Shown: in pieces, positions 57,780 through 64,000 of the stretch
Layout: every line of letters starts with the position of its first letter
Position numbering within the stretch: the stretch's first letter is position 1
Assembly: GCA_004835665.1 (NCBI GenBank)
Contig: RBKR01000020.1
Location: 310,001 to 374,000, forward strand
Direction: 5' to 3'
Length of the DNA: 64,000 nucleotides
Source: Phoma sp. XZ068
Lineage: Eukaryota > Ascomycota > Dothideomycetes > Pleosporales > Didymellaceae
Made by a program: the position numbers and the translations under genes
The notes under the pieces: generated by a model
What the model saw: only the letters and a program-made list of their open reading frames with translations
What the model was told of the DNA's origin: nothing
Databases searched by the model: none

Positions 57780-59290
57780 GTGGGCTCTTGGGAGTGTACT
57801 TTTGTTCAAACACATGATCTAGATGGTATATGCGTGGAGCTGGAGAGCGACAGCGTCAGCACTGGGAGATGGAAAGAAAAATGATTTCGACGAATGTCAT
57901 GGCTGGGATGCGGTTCTGCTCGAAATATACAGCCTCTGAGATTCACAAAATGCGAGCTGGATATGCTGCGTCAAAAATATACTTGTCTTCAAAATACAAA
58001 CACAACAGGACCATGGCCGGAGCTGGGGAGCATCAAGATGGCATTGTTATAAGAAGAGAGAGAGAGAGAGAGAGAGTGGGAGAAACTGAATGAGAGGGAA
58101 CGGTGTTTGAAGGCTATGTCTGAGGTGCGGTTCTGCTCGACTTGTAAATCCGTCAGCATTTGACAAAACTCTCTGCTAGACATGCTGCAAGCACACTTAC
58201 TTATCGTCAAAAGCTGACACTTCTTCTCTCATGGGCGGGTGGAGCTGAAGGCAGCAGCACCAGCAACAGGAGACGACAAGGACGGCAAACAAAGAAAAAA
58301 TGAAAAGAAATGGATTTCAGCCTTATGCCTGAGATGTGCTGTCTGCTTGGTCTTCAAAGGCATCGAATTCTGTCCTAATGCTCGACATGCTCTGAGCATA
58401 TACACTTAACTTCAACATATACTTATCTTCAAAAGCAAAAGAACGTCATCCGATGGGAGTGGAGCTGAAAAGCACTGGCATTAGTATCATTGTTGGAAAG
58501 ATGGAGAAAGGGACGAAAATGAGGGAAAGAGAGAAAAGAATGCAGCTTTCCAGTCTTATGGCCTGAGATGTGTCTCTTCTGCTCATCATTTCCAAGCGAC
58601 CAATTCTCCAAATGCTCGTACTGGACATGCTCTGGGTATACTCATCTTCAAAATCTGAGTACTATCATAACATGGATGGACGAGTCAAAGGCGTGAGCGC
58701 CAGCACCAGCACCAAAAGAAACCAAATCCGAAAAAGGAACAGTATACCGGATCCATGTTCGCGAAGCGTCTCTCCAGCTTAACACGCAAAGCTGCCAAAA
58801 TTCTCAGACATCCTGTTGCTAGAAATACATGAGTATACTCATCTTCAAAATTCCGTCTCACAAAAACACAAAACGGACGCAGTTGACGAGCATGAGCACC
58901 ACAACCGGCATCATCTTCGGCACCAGCATCAGCATCAGCATCAGCATACCCGTCGACAAAAGCAGAAGAACTGAAAACAGAAACGAAAAATGGTCCAGTA
59001 TAACTCCATGAAATAAAAACGGAAAAAATACCCATGAAATCGAGTATCATGATAGATGATGTACCGCCCTGGCAACTTTACATCCGTTTATATTTATCCA
59101 TCTCAAAAATGTCATTCATTTTCAAGACATGCAGAGTGAAATAAAACGCCGTACTGTCCTACTATGGCTGGTCAGACCAAGTGTTTTCGATCGCTGAATC
59201 GGGGATACGTACGAAAACGGCGCATGTTCGGGCATGAAGTGAGCTGTAGTCCCACCAACCAAGAACATCAGACTCGTCTTCAAAAGAAAT
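57780..59290. repeat. degenerate tandem array, unit about 215 bp
   Basis: The block TATACTYATCTTCAAAA recurs near 57977, 58193, 58418, 58637 and 58833, with weaker copies near 57795, 59090 and 59270. Spacing is about 180-225 bp, or twice that. Two other blocks keep step with it: TGAGATGTGGTTCTGCTC-like (near 57887, 58113, 58330, 58565) and GACATGCTCTG-like (near 57960, 58178, 58384, 58624). Unit identity is low, so the array is old or under weak constraint. No protein frame is shared by the units. Confidence 0.75.
58054..58076. repeat. GA dinucleotide microsatellite
   Basis: An uninterrupted AG/GA run of about 11 units lies within one unit of the larger array. Confidence 0.95.
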
Positions 59291-59427
59291 GGCAGCCAGT
59301 TCATGACATTCATGTTATTCACCTCACAACACCAAACACTTGCCACGTTCAAAAGCTAAAGGCAGACATAATTTACAACTCAATTCGTTCAATCGCATAT
59401 ACAGTGCTACATCTCGTCTATCACATC

Positions 59428-62400
59428 TCATAGCTCATCGTGCTTCTCTCGCGGCACACCATCCTCGCCCAAATCCACGCCCGCCTTCTCCAGCATCTCC
59501 CTCAACTCCTGCTCCGTCGGCTGTTCGCCAGCCCATCCATTCGCTCCACCATTCTGAGCTTCCTCAGCCTGTTCGGTCTCGGCCTCAGCGCCCTTGGCGA
59601 CGGGAGTCTCGTTGGGCTTCCCGGTCTTGTTCTTCTTTGCCTTGGAGGCCTTTTTTGTCTTGGGCTTGGGTGTGGCCTTTGGCTTGGGGGGCTTGAAGTG
59701 CTTCATTTTCTTCATCATCATTTCCATGACGACGTCGTCGAGTTGCTTCTTCTGGGTCTTGAGTTCTTCGACGGTCAGGACGGGCTCATCGTGGCCTTGG
59801 AGCTTCTCTTGCTTGGCGCGGGTCTCTGCGAGCCACTTGCGTGCCTTCTCGGTTGTTTCCTCAATCTTCGTGCGATCGTCTACGACGTAGATCTCAGGGA
59901 CCTCCTCGATCTCAGGAGCGGCGGATTCGGAAGGTGTGGCTACGTCCTCCTCGAGTTCATCGAGCGGGTCGACAGACGGGGATGGGGAGGGCGAGGCAGA
60001 AGACTGGGCTGCTGCTTCGGCGCTCTTAGAGACGTAGACGGCTCGCTCGGCAATGTGGTTGTTGACAAGGTCGACGACCTCCTGCATGCCGTTGATGGTC
60101 TCCTCCAGATCAGTGATGGCACCGGGGCGCTTCCAAGACTCGCGCCTGCGGCGAAGGACGGGGTTGACGATGTCTTCAAGCTCCTTGAGCTTGGCGCGGA
60201 GAGTCTTCTCGTCAGCGTTGGGACCGTCAGAATAGACCCAGTCGGAGGCAGCGTTAAGCTTGTTCTCGAGATCGGTGCGGGTGGCCTCAGTAGAAACAGC
60301 GACAAAGTCATCATCCTCGAAATAGTCGCGGGCGCGGTAAGTGAAGGCCTCGAGCGAGTTGAGGACCTCCTCGCGGGCGCGGCGAGCCTTGTCAGAGGCA
60401 TCAAAAGCGGCGAGCCTGAGTCGTGTTAGCATGATGCGGCAGTTCTATGCTTTGTCTTCCTTACCTGTCCTGAATCTTCTTGAAGTCCTTGCGGGCGTGC
60501 TTCTCATAGCCAAGCTGCTTGACATCGTAAGTGATGGCAGACCTGACAGTCTTCTTCTTAGGCTTTCCGTCGTCAGAGGGTTCAGCTGCCTCAGCAGAAG
60601 AGGACTTGGAGCCCTTGGAAGACTTGGACGAAGACGCAGACTTGGAAGCAGATGCAGACTCGGAAGAGCTCTCCTCATTCAAAGCCTCCTGGTCCTTCTT
60701 GCCGCCCATACCAAACAGGTTCTTGACACCATCAACGATTCCACCCTTGCTCTCGTCGGTGGCTTCGCAGGTTACCCACGCGGATGTGACTTCGGGAGTA
60801 CCAGTGACAGGGCTGAGCCTGACCTGGACGTAGTTGTTGAAAGATTCGCGGTCGCAGCCATCGGTGTCAATGAGTTTGGTGACGGTGCTGGTCAAGTTGA
60901 GACTCTTGAAGAGGAGTGTAGGCTCCCGGACCTCCTTGCCAGTAGCGCCAGGAACAGACTGGTAGACGGTGAACTCGAACTCGCCCATCATGTTGAACGG
61001 CAGGTCCTTGGTAGCGCCAAGCTTGGTGCTTGGGGTGAAGATCTTCTGGCCGCGAGTCTTGAGGTTGTGCTTGTATTCGATGCTGTGGCTGTAGCCCTGG
61101 GTGTCCGAGTCGCGGATCTCCTTCACACGGAACGAGGGGCTCAGACCAGCAGCCTTGAAAGCTGCGCCAAAAACAGCGGCCTCGTCGGAGTTAACGTTGG
61201 CCCTGATCTTCTCCTTTCCAGCAACAGCCTCGAGGCGAGCCTGGACGAAAGGTGTGCGGGTGGCACCGCCGTGAACAATGATGGAGTCGAGATCCGCCAC
61301 GGTCAGACCGGCAGCTTCCAAAGCCTTCTTGATGGGGATGTCGACACGGGCGGAGATGCCAGCCGCGAGCTGCTCAAACTTTGTGCGGTCGATCTTGTAC
61401 TTGAAATCAATGTCCTCGAAGAGAGCCTCAAACGATGCTTGTGTGGCCTGGTTGGCGCTGAGAACCTGTCGAAGCCTCTCCGCCTCCTTGAACAGCTTGG
61501 CAGCGGTACGTCCGTGGGTGTTGATCTTCTCAGCGGTGATGGATGCGCTCTTCACGGCCGGTAGCTCGAGGAAAGACTTGACCATATCGTCGACGATGAG
61601 TGTGTTCAGCGCATCGCCTCCAAGTGTCCTGTCCCAGCTAGTGCCAAGAACATTGACTTCCTGAACAGTCTTGTTGCGCTTGCCAACATCCTTGACGGTC
61701 CTGCCCTGGAACTGCAGAACAGTCGCAGACGCAGATCCAGCGCCCATGTCGAAGACGAGGTTAATCTCCGGCTTGCCTGCCTCCTTGCCGTTGACGGTGG
61801 GGAATGTCCTGCTGGTGGCATAGTTGATGCCGACAGCCACGCCATCGCTGACAACGCTGAGAACCTTCAAGCCCGCCAACTTCGCCGAAACCTCAAGCGC
61901 GCGCCTCTCCTCAACAGTGTAGAATGGAGGGACGGTGAAGACGACGTCCTGGACATCGTAGCCAGTACCCGCCAAAGACTTTGCGTTCTCGCGTACGTTC
62001 TTGAGGACCATAGCGAGCACCTCCTCGACAGAGAAGCTCTTCTCCTCATCGGCGGAGAAAATGCTGCTCTTGAAGCTGACTGTCTTGCGTCCCGCGGTGT
62101 CTGTGACTTCGAGCGCAGGGTATCGTCCGTTGTAAACCTTGACCGCATCGCTGTCGCTGGAGACACCCAGGAGGTGCTTCAGGTTGGGGTATACGTCGCC
62201 GGGGAAGCGGGCCTGAAGGGCAATGGCATCGGCGCCGTAGAAGCGCTCGGGGAAGGAACCTTGGGGGAGGGCACCGCTCTTGGACGGCTTGAATGCGACG
62301 GCGGAGGTCTCTTTGCGGCGCGAGTCTTTAGTGAGGACAATCTCGAGGGGAATACCGGGCTTGACGAGGGCGGCCTTGATGTATTCAGTGCCCAAATCTA

Positions 62401-62509
62401 CACCTAGCACTGCCGAGGCGGCGGAGGCGGTCGACGAAAAGAGGAAGAGGAGACCGAGCAGCATGGCTGCGGGCGAGAGGCTGTTTCTCCGGCGTCCTGG
62501 AGGCGCCAT
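59428..62509 (-). CDS. lhs1: ER Hsp70-like chaperone Lhs1 (Hsp110/GRP170 class)
   Basis: ER-lumen chaperone and nucleotide exchange factor for BiP/Kar2. Exons 62509-60465 and 60415-59428 give 1010 residues. A signal peptide is clear (basic start, then MLLGLLFLFSSTASAASA), and the protein ends KHDEL, an HDEL-type retention signal. The ATPase domain begins VLGVDLGTEYIKAALVKPG and includes NLVFDMGAGSASATVLQF, LGGDALNTLIVDDMV and IIVHGGATRTPFVQARLE. A beta-sandwich domain, a Ser-rich acidic loop (near residue 650) and an extended helical C-terminal domain follow. The Lys-rich PKPKATPKPKTKKASKAKK stretch near residue 940 is variable sequence. The 49-bp intron has a GTAAGG donor and a GCTAAC branch site. 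The ATG chosen gives the only good signal peptide. Confidence 0.96.
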
Positions 62510-63153
62510 GTTGTGTGAGTGTGGGTGAGGTGCGTTAGTTGTGGTGTGGAGGAGAAAGCGCTCGAGGTGGGATGCCGCGAACAGCGCGGGGGGAGGATGG
62601 ATATGAACGCTAGCAACAGTGGCCTCAAGATGCACAAATGTCAAAGAAAAGTGAGAGGGAATCTATCCCAGAGAACAAAAAGGTATCCTGAAGGGCACGG
62701 TATGGTGGTACATGCAGCGTGTGGGACACCGTGTTTCGGCGATGTGTAGCTTAAATGATCGTCGGAGCTTCATGACACGCTGGCTCCAACGGCGGTGAAA
62801 GGCCACATTGACATCAGGCAAATGCCAACCCTCACGAGTCACAAAAGCAGATTGCATCAATGCTTGTCAAGCTTAGATTGCTAATTGCCGGTGCCTGAAA
62901 CACTTTGCGGGACGACGTTTCCTCTTATCTAGTCAAGTCTATCGAGTTCCTGTTGCTTCCTTCGTGTCCTCCAGATGCTCTGACCAATCGGTGGTCTCGC
63001 TTCGCCGCAGCTTCGGCAAGGTCCTCAAAGCTCCATGCTTCTCAACGTTGGGCGATGTGGCACAACGTTGATGAACACAATGTCCTGCTGATCTTTGCAA
63101 TAATGGCTTTTCCTAGGCAGTAATGTTGTGATCTTGATACGAGGGGATCTCGT
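62510..63153. other. intergenic, promoter of lhs1
   Basis: Contains the lhs1 upstream region, where unfolded-protein-response sites would be expected; I could not point to a firm one. The rest is the 3' flank of the sideroflexin gene. Confidence 0.5.
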
Positions 63154-63994
63154 TCAAATACCACGGTTGAACTCGACCTTACCATCCTTACCACCACGCG
63201 CATGGAACTCAGGCTCCAGCGATGTCGCGCTCACACTCTCCCTCTGCGGGAATGCGCCAAGAGCCAGCGGCAGCGCAAAGATACTCGTAGCAAAGATCAG
63301 GCCCAAGTTGATCGGGGTTGTCATCCGTGGTCTCTGCTTCAACCACTCCGTTTTCTGCAGCCTAACCAAGATCAAAGGCGGCAGCACCATGATCGGTGTC
63401 GCATTGAGCACGCGGCTGACGGCTGTCTCGCCCACTGCAATTGTAGCTGCCTTCTTGCTCTTGCCGAGCGGCTTGACCTCCAGATCGCCAGTCTCCACCC
63501 GCTTCTTCTCTTCATCGGTCAGGACGGGGAAGACAGGAATGCCGTGCTTGATCTCCTCGCCGCGCATGAGGAAGACATTGAGCACACCAGCGAAGGCAAC
63601 AGCGGCGAAGGGTACGAGGCGGCCGGCGATGAGCTTTGCGTTGGGCGAGAGGCTCTTTAGGCGAGGGACAGTGGCATTGAGACCGTAGGCGACACCGCAC
63701 GATGCGCTGACCGCAAGGAAATAGGACTTGGCGATAGTTGCTGTAGAGAGCGGCGTGGCTTTGTTGGCGTTGGAGTAGTTGATGGCGACGTTGAGCGACT
63801 GGTTGGCTACCTGCCAGCCAAGTGTTCCTGCTGTCTGCTCCTGCTTAGCTTCATGCCTGCTTTCCCATCCATGTGTGGCATACCGTGAGGTTGGGTGTGA
63901 GCATGCCACCTGTGACGACCAGGTTGGACAGTACGAAACATGACATGCGAAATGGTAGCAGGACCGGCTCGCCGGTGTCTTCATTGTCATCAGC
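63154..63994 (-). CDS. fsf1: sideroflexin (mitochondrial amino acid/serine carrier), 5' part outside window
   Basis: Inner mitochondrial membrane protein; the human family imports serine for one-carbon metabolism. Two exons are visible, 63994-63884 and 63834-63154, and an acceptor (AATAG) at 63995 shows that more exons lie beyond the right edge. Family landmarks are PVLLPFRMSCFVLSNLVVTGGML, then across the 49-bp intron TAGTLGWQVANQSLNVAINYSNANK, and further PRLVPFAAVAFAGVLNV-type and GETAVSRVLNATPIMVLPPLI helices. MTTPINLGLIFATSIFALPLALGAFPQ is the conserved C-terminal block. About 263 of an expected 320-330 residues are present. The N-terminal ST-DPR-type motif is not in view. Confidence 0.93.
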
Positions 63995-64000
63995 CTATTG

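Larger units (their letters stand above)
57051..59427. other. 2.4-kb gene-free region between convergent genes
   Basis: Shared 3' flank of the 2EXR gene and lhs1. Frames are short. Most of it is filled by a degenerate tandem array (separate entry). Confidence 0.6.

Noticed and set aside
57780..59290. snoRNA cluster as explanation of the repeat array
   Set aside because: The repeated blocks include CTGA-like and ATG-rich stretches, but paired C and D boxes with terminal stems are not present in register.
59440..61564. Long plus-strand frames (329 and 407 codons) over lhs1
   Set aside because: Leu/Gly/Val-rich antisense readings of the Hsp70-like gene, whose own frame has a signal peptide, an ATPase domain and HDEL.

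Overview
The window is from a filamentous ascomycete nuclear genome. The evidence is dense genes with short GT-AG introns (47-106 bp, often with a CTAAC or CTGAC branch site), three Zn2Cys6 regulators, a HET-domain protein, a Cas1-type O-acetyltransferase, a dispersed single 5S rRNA gene and a fungal-type TPP riboswitch. Overall style suggests Pezizomycotina, perhaps Dothideomycetes, but the class is a guess. I rebuilt gene models by hand from splice signals, frame and family conservation. No transposon, RIP-type AT-rich block, tRNA or secondary-metabolite cluster was recognised.

Layout. 1-8.4 kb: a Gal4-type regulator running off the left edge, a cytosolic GH2 beta-mannosidase and a secreted thaumatin-like protein, all on the minus strand. 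8.86-8.98 kb: a 5S rRNA gene with its own TATA box and T-run. 9.6-18.2 kb (plus): a fatty acid 2-hydroxylase, an RBM39-type splicing factor and an unrecognised PHD-finger protein. 18.7-25.1 kb is more accessory: a HET protein, a secreted amidase divergent from a Upc2-like regulator whose first exon is only 69 bp, and a small membrane protein. 26.3-34.7 kb (minus): a Cas1-like O-acetyltransferase, an MFS transporter with a TPP riboswitch in its 5' leader, and an Ssh4/Ear1-type Rsp5 adaptor. 38.2-41.1 kb: transportin (Kap104). 45.5-47.3 kb: a Zn2Cys6 regulator isolated between two gene-free stretches of about 4.4 kb. 51.7-57.1 kb (plus): a sulfatase, a UCH37-type deubiquitinase and a 2EXR/F-box-like protein. 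57.8-59.3 kb: a degenerate tandem array of about 215-bp units. 59.4-64 kb (minus): the ER Hsp110-type chaperone Lhs1 with a C-terminal HDEL, and a sideroflexin cut by the right edge.

The most informative element is the riboswitch at 31.70-31.84 kb. It has P1, P2, a very long P3, CUGAGA, P5 and GCGAAAGGA. A proximal 5' splice site lies next to it, flanked by 10 nt perfectly complementary to the P4/P5 strand, and upstream ATGs sit in the leader. This is the layout of thiamine-controlled alternative splicing known from Neurospora NMT1, here placed on a Dal5/ACS-type transporter, which points to thiamine or a thiamine precursor as cargo. A second unusual item is a 30-bp triplication inside the last intron of the UCH37 gene that copies both branch site and acceptor in frame.
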